A DNA stretch of 64,000 bases from Erwinia sp. JUb26 (GTDB lineage: Bacteria; Pseudomonadota; Gammaproteobacteria; Enterobacterales; Enterobacteriaceae): assembly GCF_003751505.1 (NCBI RefSeq), contig NZ_RJVB01000004.1, positions 124,001-188,000 of the forward strand. Reading direction: 5' to 3'. The position numbers were made by a program, and so were the translations under genes. Position 1 is the stretch's first letter, and each line of letters begins with the position of its first letter. The notes under the pieces are model-generated. The model worked only from the letters and a program-made list of their open reading frames with translations. It was not told the DNA's origin and ran no database searches. Below, in pieces: positions 53,061 through 61,733 of this stretch.

Positions 53061-53885
53061 ATGCTGACCTCATTACATGGTATTTCAACCAGTCACGGGA
53101 ATTTAATAACGGATGTGCGCCTTGCGAAAGAGGCGGGTTTTGACGCGCTGGAAATATTTTATCCTAAACTGGTTCGCTATTTAGACAATGGCGGAACCAC
53201 GCAGGAAATAAAACAGATTATTGCCGATGCGGGGCTTTCCGTTTCATTTCTCAGCGCGCTGGACAGAATTGAACGGCATGAGGGAAGCGAGAAGCAGCAG
53301 CTGCTGGCCGAGGCGGAAAAGATCACCCGTGAGGCCGTTGAGCTGGGTACTGAAACCGTCATGATATTACCGCGTACCGGCATCGACCATTATTCTGATG
53401 ACAAGATCATGGACATCATGAGCGAAAATATTTCTGCGATTGCCGCCATCGGTGAACAGCATGGCATTCGCTATATGATCGAGCTGCCCGCCTTCACCAA
53501 ATTCCGCACGCTAAGCCAGGCGCGGGAGGTGATCCGCCGGATTGATAAAAAGAATGTCGGCGTGGTGGTCGACTTCTGGCACTTCTACGCCTCCGGTGCC
53601 ACGCCGCAGGATGTCGCTACGATGAACAAAGAGATGATTTTTGGCGTGCACTTCGGTGACGGCCGCGTGCCGCACAGCCCGCAGGAACCCTGGGATGAAA
53701 CGGTATTACGCGACTGCATACCGGGAGAAGGGGAAATCGATCTTCGCACCTGGTCCGAAGCCGTTAAATCCACCGGCTATAACGGAGCCTGGTCAATTGA
53801 ATTAATCAGCCCGCGCCTGTGGGAACGCGACCCTGCTTTATTAACAAAGGAGCTGTTGGCCTCCATTAAAAAATACGCGAATTAA
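53061..53885 (+). CDS. Xylose-isomerase-like TIM-barrel protein (sugar isomerase/epimerase)
   Basis: A 274-residue TIM-barrel protein. Likely metal ligands are in YMIELPAFTKF (about residue 140), VGVVVDFWHFY (about 168), FGVHFGDGR and WSIELISP. The fold is that of inosose isomerases and 2-keto-sugar epimerases. AAGG lies 8 bases before the ATG at 53061. It is first in a set with an IolE-like gene and a sugar porter, so it probably acts on a cyclitol or keto-sugar. Confidence 0.82.
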   Translation: MLTSLHGISTSHGNLITDVRLAKEAGFDALEIFYPKLVRYLDNGGTTQEIKQIIADAGLSVSFLSALDRIERHEGSEKQQLLAEAEKITREAVELGTETVMILPRTGIDHYSDDKIMDIMSENISAIAAIGEQHGIRYMIELPAFTKFRTLSQAREVIRRIDKKNVGVVVDFWHFYASGATPQDVATMNKEMIFGVHFGDGRVPHSPQEPWDETVLRDCIPGEGEIDLRTWSEAVKSTGYNGAWSIELISPRLWERDPALLTKELLASIKKYAN

Positions 53886-53912
53886 TTTAACCATTATCGA
53901 ACTTCGGGTGTT

Positions 53913-53945
53913 AACGATCATTCTTAATTAATGAATTCGATCGTT
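53913..53945. promoter_or_regulatory. Inverted repeat between the two TIM-barrel genes
   Basis: AACGATC (53913-53919) and GATCGTT (53939-53945) flank an AT-rich centre that itself contains ATTC...GAAT. It may be a hairpin in the operon mRNA or an operator. Confidence 0.35.
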
Positions 53946-53991
53946 ATCACCTTAATATCTCCCTGTATTAATGCGTGACGTAGAGAATAAT

Positions 53992-54903
53992 ATGAAAACA
54001 AATAATGCTCCCCGTTTACCGGTGAGAGTGGCAATCAGTCCGCTCTCCTGGGCCAATGAAGTCATAGAAGAGTTTGGTAAAGATGCCACGGCAGAGTTAT
54101 GCCTGACGGGCGCGCAGGCTGCGGGTTATGAAGGCGTTGAGATGAGCCGCTTATTTCCCCGCCATCCTGACGAACTGAATTCGCTGCTGTCCGGTTATCG
54201 CCTTTACCTAGCATCCGGCTGGCACAGCGGTTTTCTCGCCGAACGCAGCGTGGATGAGGAGCTGAGTGCGGTTGATGAGTTTGCCACGCTGCTGCAAAAA
54301 ACCGGGGCGCGGGTGATGGTGTACGGCGAGTGTGCCGCGATGGCGGAGAACGCGCTGGATGTGCCCATGTCCCGCCGCCAGAAGTTAACCCCGGCGCAGA
54401 TGATGGCATATGGCACGCGGCTGACCGAATTCGCCAGGGCGCTGGCGGAACGCTACGGTCTGGCAATGGCGTATCACCACCACTTGATGATGGTGGTGGA
54501 AACGCGCGATGAAGTTCGCCAGCTGATGGCGGCAACCGGCGATGAAGTCGGCCTGCTGCTGGACACCGGACATGCGCTGACGGGCGGGTTCAGTTACGTC
54601 GATCTGATTTCGGAATTTGGCCCACGGATTAAGCATATCCACCTGAAAGACGTGCGTCCGCAGGTACTGGAAACCGTGCGCAGCGGCGATCTCTCGTTCA
54701 ATGATGCGGTGCGGGCCGGTATGTTTACCATCCCCGGTGACGGCGCGATCGATTTCCAGCCGCTGTTCGAGTTTATCCGCCGCTCGGGTTACGAGGGCTG
54801 GGTAGTGGTAGAAGCCGAGCAGGACCCTTCGCTGGAGTGCCCGGACATCACCGTTGCCAGAGCGCGTGACTGGCTCAGCACTATCCTGCCTGCGCGGGCA
54901 TAA
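53992..54903 (+). CDS. IolE/MocC-like inosose dehydratase-family protein
   Basis: A 303-residue TIM-barrel protein. AYHHHLMMVVETRDEV, VGLLLDTGHALTGGF, IKHIHLKDVRPQ and GWVVVEAEQDPSLE are all hallmarks of IolE/MocC proteins, which dehydrate 2-keto-myo-inositol. It probably needs Mn2+ or Co2+. Start taken at ATG 53992; an ATG seven codons earlier (53971) is possible. It is followed after 14 bases by the transporter gene. Confidence 0.85.
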   Translation: MKTNNAPRLPVRVAISPLSWANEVIEEFGKDATAELCLTGAQAAGYEGVEMSRLFPRHPDELNSLLSGYRLYLASGWHSGFLAERSVDEELSAVDEFATLLQKTGARVMVYGECAAMAENALDVPMSRRQKLTPAQMMAYGTRLTEFARALAERYGLAMAYHHHLMMVVETRDEVRQLMAATGDEVGLLLDTGHALTGGFSYVDLISEFGPRIKHIHLKDVRPQVLETVRSGDLSFNDAVRAGMFTIPGDGAIDFQPLFEFIRRSGYEGWVVVEAEQDPSLECPDITVARARDWLSTILPARA

Positions 54904-54917
54904 CGGAGAGCAATATT

Positions 54918-56348
54918 ATGTCGTATCAACACAGGTTTCATGCCCGCTACGTGTATATGCTCTGCCTGGCGGCTTCCGCCGGTGGATTTATGTTTGGTTA
55001 TTCCGAAGGGGTGATCGCCGCAACGCTGGAGTCGATTCAGCACACCTTCGGCCTGAATTCGGTACAAACCGGCTGGGCGGTTTCCAGCGTGATCTTTGGT
55101 GGGGTGATCGGTGCGCTGACCGCCGGGAAAATGGCGAATAAAACCGGCCGCAAACCGGTGATGCTGCTCAGCGCCATCCTGTTTGTGATTACCTCTTATT
55201 TTTCGGCCGTCGCGGACTCGTTTACGCTGTTTACCGGCTCGCGGCTAATCTGCGGTATTGCCGTTGGGCTGGCGGCAACGGTGGCCCCGATGTATATCTC
55301 TGAAATTTCGCCTGCCAAAATGCGCGGCAAAGCCACCGGCACGTACGATCTGTCGATGGTGGTCGGCGTGCTGGCGGTGTTTACCGTCAACTACCTGATT
55401 GCACGCGGCATGCCGCAGGCCTGGATGGTGGAAACCGGCTGGCGGATTATGATGGCCGTGCAGCTGGTGCCGTCGCTGGCGATGCTGGTGTTGATCGTTT
55501 GCTTACCGGAGTCGCCGCACTGGTGCATTCGGCATAACCGCAGCGAGCAGGCGATTAAAGTGCTGTCGCGTATCTATCCGGAGCTTAATCAGGAAGAGGC
55601 CCGTCAGCTGTTTCAGCTGCCATCGTCACCCGTCAGAAGCTCAAACACGGCGAGCAAAGGCGCGTTGGCGGACAACCCGGCGCTGCGCTATATCCTGGTG
55701 GTCGGTGTGGCGATTGCGGTTCTGCAGCAGTTCACCGGCATCAACGTCATCAACTACTACACCCCGATGATGCTGGAAGGCACCACCAGTGATAAAGACA
55801 TTATCTTCTTCGAAACGATTTTTGTCGCCCTGCTCAATGGTGTTGGCGCATTTATCGGCATGCACCTGTTCGACCACTACGGCCGTCTGCCGATCATGAA
55901 GATTGGCACCGTCGGTGCCATCGTCGGGCTGCTGATCGCCTCCTGGGGTCTGTACAGCAATGATGTTGGCTATATCGCCATCAGTGGCATTCTGATCTTC
56001 ACGCTGTTCTTTGGTATGGGTTGGGGCGCGGGTGCCTGGGTAATGATCTCGGAAATCTTCCCGGACAGAATCCGTGAATTCAGCATGGGGCTGGCCGTGG
56101 GCCTGATGTGGATCAGCAACTTCCTGATCACCCTGGTGTTCCCGATCGTCAACGACAATGCCTGGCTACAGGAGCAGTTCCACGGCGCGTTCTCCATGTG
56201 GATCTTCGTGGCGTTTAACGTCGTCTGTTACTGGTTCCTGTCGCGTTACGTTCCGGAAACCCGAGGCGTGGCGCTGGAAGACATCGAAAAGGTCGCGGAA
56301 GCGAAGATGCTGAAAAATTCGCTGTCCGTGCAGACGGAGAAAGGCTGA
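54918..56348 (+). CDS. MFS sugar:H+ symporter (IolT/AraE/XylE-like)
   Basis: A 476-residue, 12-helix member of the sugar-porter family. GRKPVMLLSAILF (loop 2-3 motif), PESPHW after helix 6, QQFTGINVINYYTPMM in helix 7, DHYGRLPIMKIG and PETRGVALE near the end are all family signatures. It sits behind the IolE-like gene, so it likely imports the cyclitol or sugar. CGGAGAG precedes the ATG. Confidence 0.92.
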   Translation: MSYQHRFHARYVYMLCLAASAGGFMFGYSEGVIAATLESIQHTFGLNSVQTGWAVSSVIFGGVIGALTAGKMANKTGRKPVMLLSAILFVITSYFSAVADSFTLFTGSRLICGIAVGLAATVAPMYISEISPAKMRGKATGTYDLSMVVGVLAVFTVNYLIARGMPQAWMVETGWRIMMAVQLVPSLAMLVLIVCLPESPHWCIRHNRSEQAIKVLSRIYPELNQEEARQLFQLPSSPVRSSNTASKGALADNPALRYILVVGVAIAVLQQFTGINVINYYTPMMLEGTTSDKDIIFFETIFVALLNGVGAFIGMHLFDHYGRLPIMKIGTVGAIVGLLIASWGLYSNDVGYIAISGILIFTLFFGMGWGAGAWVMISEIFPDRIREFSMGLAVGLMWISNFLITLVFPIVNDNAWLQEQFHGAFSMWIFVAFNVVCYWFLSRYVPETRGVALEDIEKVAEAKMLKNSLSVQTEKG

Positions 56349-56408
56349 TTTCCCTGCTGCTGCTGGTGAGGGTAATCATCCGCCAGCGTGTTTTCTGCAA
56401 ATAACGGA

Positions 56409-56434
56409 AAGTGGGCCAGACTACAGGCCCGCTT
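56409..56434 (+). terminator. Stem-loop after the sugar porter
   Basis: AAGTGGGCC-agactaca-GGCCCGCTT, a 9-bp stem with one G-T pair, about 60 bases past the stop. No T-run is present. Confidence 0.45.
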
Positions 56435-56539
56435 AACCGTACAGCCCTGTTCACATCATCTGCCGGGTGCGGCGTTTCTTTCGCCTGCAGATGATTTCTT
56501 AAAATGAGATCTGCGTTGAGGTATTAAGAATCAAAAAGA

Positions 56540-56572
56540 TTTCCTGAGGCTTTCTTGAGGCTTTCCTGAGCG
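56540..56572 (+). repeat. Three tandem 11-bp repeats upstream of the LacI gene
   Basis: TTTCCTGAGGC, TTTCTTGAGGC, TTTCCTGAGCG in direct succession. The 11-bp period puts each copy on the same helix face. They end about 50 bases before the LacI start and could be an activator or autoregulation site. Confidence 0.65.
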
Positions 56573-56621
56573 GGATCGAGTAACATCGGCGCAGGCCATA
56601 ACAGGAGACAGGTTGTTGTTT

Positions 56622-57665
56622 ATGAACCGTAAACCGACGATGAAAGAGCTGGTTACTGCGACGCAGCTCAGCAGAGCAACCATTGACCGGGTGCTCAACA
56701 ACCGTCCTGGGGTTAAAGCCAGAACGGTTGAGACCGTTCAGCGTGCTTATTCAAACCTGCTGGTTGCTGCGGCGGATGAAGTCAGTTCCGAACGGTCGCT
56801 TCACAGCGAAAAGTTCGCTGCGCGCTTTGGCGTAGTGGTTCAGGCGGGCGCGGAGTATAACGAGTCCGTGCAGAGTGCAGCGGACAGGATACAAGATAAG
56901 CTGGGTAATCAGGGTATTACGCTTGACCTTGTCAGCTGTTCCGACGTAGACGATGATGCCGTTGTGCAGCTGCTCATCAAGCAGGCTGAGCACACCGATG
57001 GCCTTGCCGTAGTGGCTAAAAACACGCCGGTTATCAATGCGGCCATACAAAAACTTCGCCAGCAGGGAAAACACATTGTTGCGCTGGTCAGCGACCTCGA
57101 TCCTGAAGCGCGTGATGCCTACGTGGGTATTAACAACCGTGCAGCGGGGCAGGCGGCAGGCTTTATTCTTGGCAGACACTTACAGCGGGAAGAAAACCCC
57201 TGTGTTGCGGTGATAGTCGGCACGCTTTCCTACAGCTGTCACGATGACCGCGAGATCGGGTTTCGCGCACAAATTCGTAAAACGCTGCCGTCCGTTCAGG
57301 TACTTGAAGTGGTATCCGGCAACGATAACACCGAACAGACTTACCATGCGGCAAAAGAACTCTTCAGCAAGGCACCAAACCTGTGCGCCGTGTATAACGT
57401 TGCCGGCGGCAATGCAGGACTGGCCTCAGCGCTGGATGAATATGCCGGTTTGGTCAGGCCTGTGGTGGTGACCCACGAAGTGAATAACGTCACGGAAAAG
57501 CTGATTCGTGAAGAGAAGATCGACTATATCCTGACTCAGGATATTTCCCAGCTGCTGACCGTAACCGCCGAGAAGCTGACCGCGCTGGTCATGCAACAGC
57601 CCGTGAGTTCGCAGACGTGTCTTCCGATTGAAATTATCACCCGCTTTACACTGCCTGCGGGGTGA
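56622..57665 (+). CDS. LacI/GalR-family regulator
   Basis: About 347 residues. The HTH (MKELVTATQLSRATIDRVLNNR) at the N-terminus is followed by the hinge and a periplasmic-binding-type effector domain. Here it is VVVQAGAEYNESVQSAADRI, then a C-terminal CLPIEIITRFTLP that is typical of regulators for inositol or ribose-like ligands. The ATG at 56622 is taken; TTG codons at 56613 and 56616 lie closer to AGGAGA (56603) and may be used. It probably controls the preceding IolE/transporter genes. Confidence 0.88.
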   Translation: MNRKPTMKELVTATQLSRATIDRVLNNRPGVKARTVETVQRAYSNLLVAAADEVSSERSLHSEKFAARFGVVVQAGAEYNESVQSAADRIQDKLGNQGITLDLVSCSDVDDDAVVQLLIKQAEHTDGLAVVAKNTPVINAAIQKLRQQGKHIVALVSDLDPEARDAYVGINNRAAGQAAGFILGRHLQREENPCVAVIVGTLSYSCHDDREIGFRAQIRKTLPSVQVLEVVSGNDNTEQTYHAAKELFSKAPNLCAVYNVAGGNAGLASALDEYAGLVRPVVVTHEVNNVTEKLIREEKIDYILTQDISQLLTVTAEKLTALVMQQPVSSQTCLPIEIITRFTLPAG

Positions 57666-57712
57666 AGAAAGCGTCATTCTGATAGTGAAGGGTCAGACAG
57701 GACTAACTGTGC

Positions 57713-57739
57713 GTTGTATCTAATCCCGGGGGCAGGTCA
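57713..57739. mobile_element. Solo IS end (27 bp) at the left of the SsuABC-type operon
   Basis: GTTGTATCTAAT, two variable bases, then GGGGGCAGGTCA-type end. It matches 63702-63728 at 25 of 27 positions, in the same orientation. No transposase lies beside it, so it is a scar or a lone inverted repeat. Confidence 0.7.
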
Positions 57740-57789
57740 ACGCATTCTTTAATCAGGGATTTTTCCACACAGCGCAGACAGTTAAAGAC

Positions 57790-57818
57790 TGGCCCGAAGC
57801 TGTGGCGGGCCATTTTTT
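57790..57818 (+). terminator. Intrinsic terminator, plus strand
   Basis: Stem TGGCCCG / CGGGCCA with loop AAGCTGTGG followed by TTTTTT. It lies downstream of the LacI gene and the IS scar, facing the end of the convergent operon. Confidence 0.8.
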
Positions 57819-57845
57819 GACATTCACGTCGGTCCCCGAACGGGA

Positions 57846-58967
57846 TTAAACGACAACATCCAGAGCGTTCCCGGTTTGTACCAGCGCCTGCGGCAGCAGC
57901 GCCAGCACCCGCTGGTTCTCTTCCGGCGTGCCAATGGTGACGCGTAGCCATCCCGGCAGGCCGAATCCCTCGCCCGGACGAATCAAAATCCCCTGTTGGT
58001 AATAGACGTCGACCACCGGCTGGCTGTTCGGCAGCCCGGTATGGAACAGCACGAAATTGCCGTGTGAGCGGATGTAGCGCAGTCCCAGCGCGTCCAGCGT
58101 CCGGTAGTACAGTTCCCGTCCCGCCTTAACGCCATCGACGACCCGCCGGTAATACTCCCGATCCGCCAGACTGGCGGCGGCGGCCAGCTGCGACGGCGTG
58201 CTGATGTTGACCGGCAGGTGCAGGCGGCTCATCAGGTCGATCAGTTCCGGGCGGGCGATGCCGTAGCCGATGCGGAACGATGCCAGTCCGTAGGCCTTGG
58301 AGAAGGTGCGCAGGATGACCAGATTGCCGAACTCGCGCAGCAGGCGCGGGCTGTCCGGGAAATCCGGGTCGTCGACGAAATCCACATAGGCCTCATCCAG
58401 CACCACCACGATATCGCGTGGGATCGACTGGAGAAACTGGCGGAGAGTCGGCTCGGTCACGATGCCGCCAGCCGGGTTGTTGGGATTGCACAGCCAGATG
58501 ACGCGGGTCTTGTCGTTAATTGCCTGTTTGAGCGGCTCCAGATCGATGGCGAAATCGCGCAGCGGCACGGAAACGAAACGGGCTTCCATCTGACGGGTGG
58601 CGTTGTAGTAGTAGGGGAAGGACGGCGTCAGCGCGATGGCTTCATCACCCGGCGACAGAAACGTCTGGGCGACCAGCTCAATCAACTGGAAAGAGCCGGT
58701 GCCGAAAATCAGCTGTTCGGGCGGCAGTTGATGATAGTCGGCCACTTGCCGCCGCAGCGCGGAGGCGGTGGAGTCAGGGTAGTAGCTGAGATCGTCCCAG
58801 TGGTCGAGCAGCGCCTGCTTCACCCGCGGCGACAGGCCGAAGGTGTTCTCGTTAGCCGACAGATTGAGGATCTGGTGCGTGCCCAGCTCCTGCCGGGTGG
58901 CTTCCAACGTTCTCGCCGGTATGAACGGACTGAGCTCGTCAAGGATTTTACGATGGGTCGGGATCAT
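57846..58967 (-). CDS. HisC-like PLP-dependent aminotransferase (class I/II)
   Basis: A 373-residue fold-type I aminotransferase of the HisC branch. NLSANENTFGLSP, WLCNPNNPAGGIVTEP, LDEAYVDFVD and the PLP Lys in RTFSKAYGLASFRIGYG are visible. It is outside any histidine operon and is the last gene of a transporter operon, so it more likely transaminates an imported amino acid or a 2-oxo acid than histidinol phosphate. AGGAGCC precedes the ATG. A plus-strand frame of 601 codons opposite it is a GC-rich shadow. Confidence 0.88.
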   Translation of the reverse strand: MIPTHRKILDELSPFIPARTLEATRQELGTHQILNLSANENTFGLSPRVKQALLDHWDDLSYYPDSTASALRRQVADYHQLPPEQLIFGTGSFQLIELVAQTFLSPGDEAIALTPSFPYYYNATRQMEARFVSVPLRDFAIDLEPLKQAINDKTRVIWLCNPNNPAGGIVTEPTLRQFLQSIPRDIVVVLDEAYVDFVDDPDFPDSPRLLREFGNLVILRTFSKAYGLASFRIGYGIARPELIDLMSRLHLPVNISTPSQLAAAASLADREYYRRVVDGVKAGRELYYRTLDALGLRYIRSHGNFVLFHTGLPNSQPVVDVYYQQGILIRPGEGFGLPGWLRVTIGTPEENQRVLALLPQALVQTGNALDVVV

Positions 58968-58979
58968 TTAAGGCTCCTG

Positions 58980-60095
58980 TCAGGCGGCGGTGTGGTGTGG
59001 AACGACGGCACGGATCTGCCGTACCCAGCGGTCGGTCTGGCGGATGGCGGTTTCAATCTGCTGCGGGCCGGAGGCGAAGGGCAGGCGCGTCAGGCGTTGC
59101 AGCTCACTGAAGGTTTCCTGCGCCAGCAGGGCGATATCGGCGTCGATGTCGTCGCTGATGCCGATCTCTTCCAGCGTCAGCGCCAGGCTAAACTGTTCGA
59201 ACAGCTGCACGCGCTCGCGGAAGCTGTCGTAGTCGATGCCGCTGATAACGAACTGCGTCAGCAGCCCCAGCGCCACCTTGTCGCCGTGCAGGCGGTAGCG
59301 GGTATGGGCCAGTCGGGTGGAGGCCTGATAATACGGGTGGGCGAAGCCGCCGAAGTGCCGACCGTCGTGCAGGGTGCCGACCTGTCCTGCCAGATAGATG
59401 ATGGCGTCGACCGTGTCCAGCCCGGCCTGCGTCACCACGCCGCGTTGCCCCTCTTCAATGGCCTGCCTTGCCTGACGCGAAAGCACGTCGAACGCCAGGC
59501 GCGCGGTGTGGATCATCTGCGGCAGAGTGAGCGAATGGACGTCCGGCGTATGGTTCGGCTCGGTTTCGTACCATTTGGCAAGCGTGTCGAGCACCCCTGC
59601 GTGGGTGTAGCGCGCCGGGGCGGCCAGAATCACTTTGGTATCGGCCAGCACCAGCACCGGGGAACGGCGGTTGAGGTGTACGGCGTCGAAGTCGCCCTCT
59701 TCGTCGTACAGGATCGACACCGCCGCCCAGGCGGCGCAGGTGGCGGCGATAGTGGGCACGGCCACTACCGGCAGGCCGAGCCGATCGCCCACCACTTTGG
59801 CGGTGTCGCACACCCGGCCGCCGCCAATGGCGATAATCACGTCGGCGGTAAAGTCTTTAGCCTGCTGGCTGAACAGCTCGATGACGCGCCGCGTCGGGTA
59901 GCCGGTGAGCGTTACCGCCTGGTGGGCGATACGCTGCTCTTCCAGACTGGCGGTCAGCGTGGCGCCGACCTTTTCGAACGCGGTCTGGCCGGTGATGATA
60001 AAGGCGCGTTTGCCGTAGCGTGAGATGTGCTCGCCCGCCTGCGACAGCAGATCGGGCTGGTTGAGATACTGTTCCGGTGTCTTGATAGTGAGCAT
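58980..60095 (-). CDS. Iron-containing alcohol dehydrogenase, YbdH/HcxA-like 2-hydroxyacid dehydrogenase
   Basis: A 371-residue protein of the GldA/YbdH family. The NAD(P) motif GGGRVCDTAKVVGDRLGLPV is followed by AVPTIAATCAAWAAVSILYD, almost the same as E. coli YbdH/HcxA, which reduces 2-oxo acids. The metal region includes GFAHPYYQASTRLAHTRYR and the following HGDKVALG. With the aminotransferase it could link an amino acid, its 2-oxo acid and its hydroxy acid. AGAGGAATCATC precedes the ATG. Confidence 0.85.
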   Translation of the reverse strand: MLTIKTPEQYLNQPDLLSQAGEHISRYGKRAFIITGQTAFEKVGATLTASLEEQRIAHQAVTLTGYPTRRVIELFSQQAKDFTADVIIAIGGGRVCDTAKVVGDRLGLPVVAVPTIAATCAAWAAVSILYDEEGDFDAVHLNRRSPVLVLADTKVILAAPARYTHAGVLDTLAKWYETEPNHTPDVHSLTLPQMIHTARLAFDVLSRQARQAIEEGQRGVVTQAGLDTVDAIIYLAGQVGTLHDGRHFGGFAHPYYQASTRLAHTRYRLHGDKVALGLLTQFVISGIDYDSFRERVQLFEQFSLALTLEEIGISDDIDADIALLAQETFSELQRLTRLPFASGPQQIETAIRQTDRWVRQIRAVVPHHTAA

Positions 60096-60106
60096 GATGA
60101 TTCCTC

Positions 60107-60865
60107 TTAGATGGTGAATTCTGCCTGTGGGCTCTGATGTTCAGGCTGGTTCAGGATCTTGCTGAGGATCAGTTTCTTGTAGTGCAACTGGTCCTCTTCG
60201 GCGGTGTGCGGGCGGCTGAGCTCGATACGAACATCCAGCGCGATGTGCTGGTGCGCCATGACGATCACCCGGTCCGCCAGCCGCACGGCTTCGTCCACGT
60301 CATGGGTAACCAAAATGCCGGTGAAGCGCTGCTCCAGCCAGACATTCTCGATCAGCGCCTGCATGTCGAGGCGGGTGAGTGCGTCCAGCGCACCGAGCGG
60401 TTCGTCCAGCAGCAGCACGCGCGGTTCGGCCACCAGTGCGCGCGCCAGCGCCACCCTCTGTTTCTGCCCGCCGGACAGCACGCCCGGCCAGCTGCGCTGC
60501 TTATCGGCCAGCCCGACTTTGGCCAGCACGCTTCGCGCCACGTCGTCGTCCCGGTTCGGAGAGCCGGAACGTACGTTGTCCAGCACGCTGCGCCAGGGCA
60601 GCAGACGCGCTTCTTGAAACAGCACGCGGACGTGCGGATTGACGCCGTCGATCGGCTGACGGTCAATGGCGATGGTGCCGCTGGTAGGCTGTTCCAGCCC
60701 GGCGATCATGCGCAGCAGCGTGCTTTTGCCGCAGCCGCTGTGGCCGACGATGGCGACGAACTCGCCGGGCGCCAGCGTCAGGCTAACGTTGTTGAGAATG
60801 GGCACGTCGCCGAAACGCTTGCTGACGTTGTCGAGGGTAATGCCGTAGCCGTTGGGGGACGTCAT
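60107..60865 (-). CDS. ABC transporter ATPase, SsuB/TauB type
   Basis: A 252-residue ATPase: Walker A GHSGCGKST, Q-loop LFQEARLLPWRSVLDNVR (the LPW form is typical of nitrate/sulfonate/taurine systems), signature LSGGQKQR, Walker B LLLDEPLGALD, switch LVTHDVDEA. It energises the importer made with the genes at 60876 and 61734. AGGAACTCC precedes the start. Confidence 0.92.
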   Translation of the reverse strand: MTSPNGYGITLDNVSKRFGDVPILNNVSLTLAPGEFVAIVGHSGCGKSTLLRMIAGLEQPTSGTIAIDRQPIDGVNPHVRVLFQEARLLPWRSVLDNVRSGSPNRDDDVARSVLAKVGLADKQRSWPGVLSGGQKQRVALARALVAEPRVLLLDEPLGALDALTRLDMQALIENVWLEQRFTGILVTHDVDEAVRLADRVIVMAHQHIALDVRIELSRPHTAEEDQLHYKKLILSKILNQPEHQSPQAEFTI

Positions 60866-60875
60866 GATGGAGTTC

Positions 60876-61724
60876 CTATTGGTTGCGCCAGCGCAGCACC
60901 CGGCGCATCAGCGACGAGGCGATGACGTCGGACAGTTTGCCGAGCAGCGCGTAGATGATGATGCTGAGTACCACTTTGTCCATTTGCATCAGCTCGCGGC
61001 CGGTGATGGCCATGTAGCCGATACCGGCGTCGGAGGCGATGGTTTCAGCGGCTATCAGCACCAGCCACATGATGCTCAGCGACAGCCGCACACCGACCAG
61101 AATCGAAGGCAGCGCGCCGGGGAAGATGATGTCGCGGAACATTTGCAGCGGCGTGAAGCCGTAGACCTTGCCCATTTCCAGCAGACCGCGATCGATGTTC
61201 CTGATGCCGTGGAAGGTATTGACGTACACCGGGAAAAACACGCCGAACGCCACCATGGCGATTTTCACTTCCTCGCCGATGCCAAACCAGACGATAAACA
61301 GCGAGATCACCGCCAGCACCGGGATGTTGTGCACCATGTTGATCGTGGTGCTGAGGGTAATTTCAGCCCGCCGCGACACACCGTTGAGCAGGCCGAGCAC
61401 GAAGCCGATGCTGCCGCCGAGCAGGAAACCGGCGATGGCGCGCCGGGCGCTGACGTACATGCTTTCGGCCAGATCGCCGTTCTCCAGACTGGTGATGGCG
61501 CGCGTTACCACCTCAAGCGGCGACGGCAGAATGGAGCGGCTGGCTTCGTTCAGGCTGGAAAGGTGCCAGACGATCAGCAGTACTATTGGCAGAAGCCAGG
61601 GGGCGAGCAGGCGCAGCAGCCGCGCCAGCGCAGGTTTGAAGCGCGGCGGTGAGATAACGCGCGGCGGCTGAATCACCGACTCGGCGGCGAGTGAAACGGG
61701 ATGATTTTTCTGCATGGCGGTCAT
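60876..61724 (-). CDS. ABC transporter permease, SsuC/TauC type
   Basis: A 282-residue permease with an about 45-residue cytoplasmic lead, then helices from LLAPWLLPIVLLIVWHL onward. Its EAA-type motif is KVYGFTPLQMFRDIIFPGAL and it ends in the usual LLGKLSDVIASSLMRRVLRW. Start at 61724, 9 bases after the binding-protein stop; a second ATG at 61715 is possible. Confidence 0.9.
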   Translation of the reverse strand: MTAMQKNHPVSLAAESVIQPPRVISPPRFKPALARLLRLLAPWLLPIVLLIVWHLSSLNEASRSILPSPLEVVTRAITSLENGDLAESMYVSARRAIAGFLLGGSIGFVLGLLNGVSRRAEITLSTTINMVHNIPVLAVISLFIVWFGIGEEVKIAMVAFGVFFPVYVNTFHGIRNIDRGLLEMGKVYGFTPLQMFRDIIFPGALPSILVGVRLSLSIMWLVLIAAETIASDAGIGYMAITGRELMQMDKVVLSIIIYALLGKLSDVIASSLMRRVLRWRNQ

Positions 61725-61733
61725 TCCGTGAAG

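Noticed and set aside
57703..57951. A minus-strand frame ending in LPPGLDTT
   Set aside because: It spans the IS end and terminator and reads out of frame into the aminotransferase gene; no family features.
58218..60023. A 601-codon plus-strand frame
   Set aside because: It lies opposite the HisC-like and HcxA-like genes, whose motifs, ribosome sites and spacing are clear. The frame has a low-complexity His/Arg/Gln/Gly-rich translation typical of the complement of GC-rich coding DNA.
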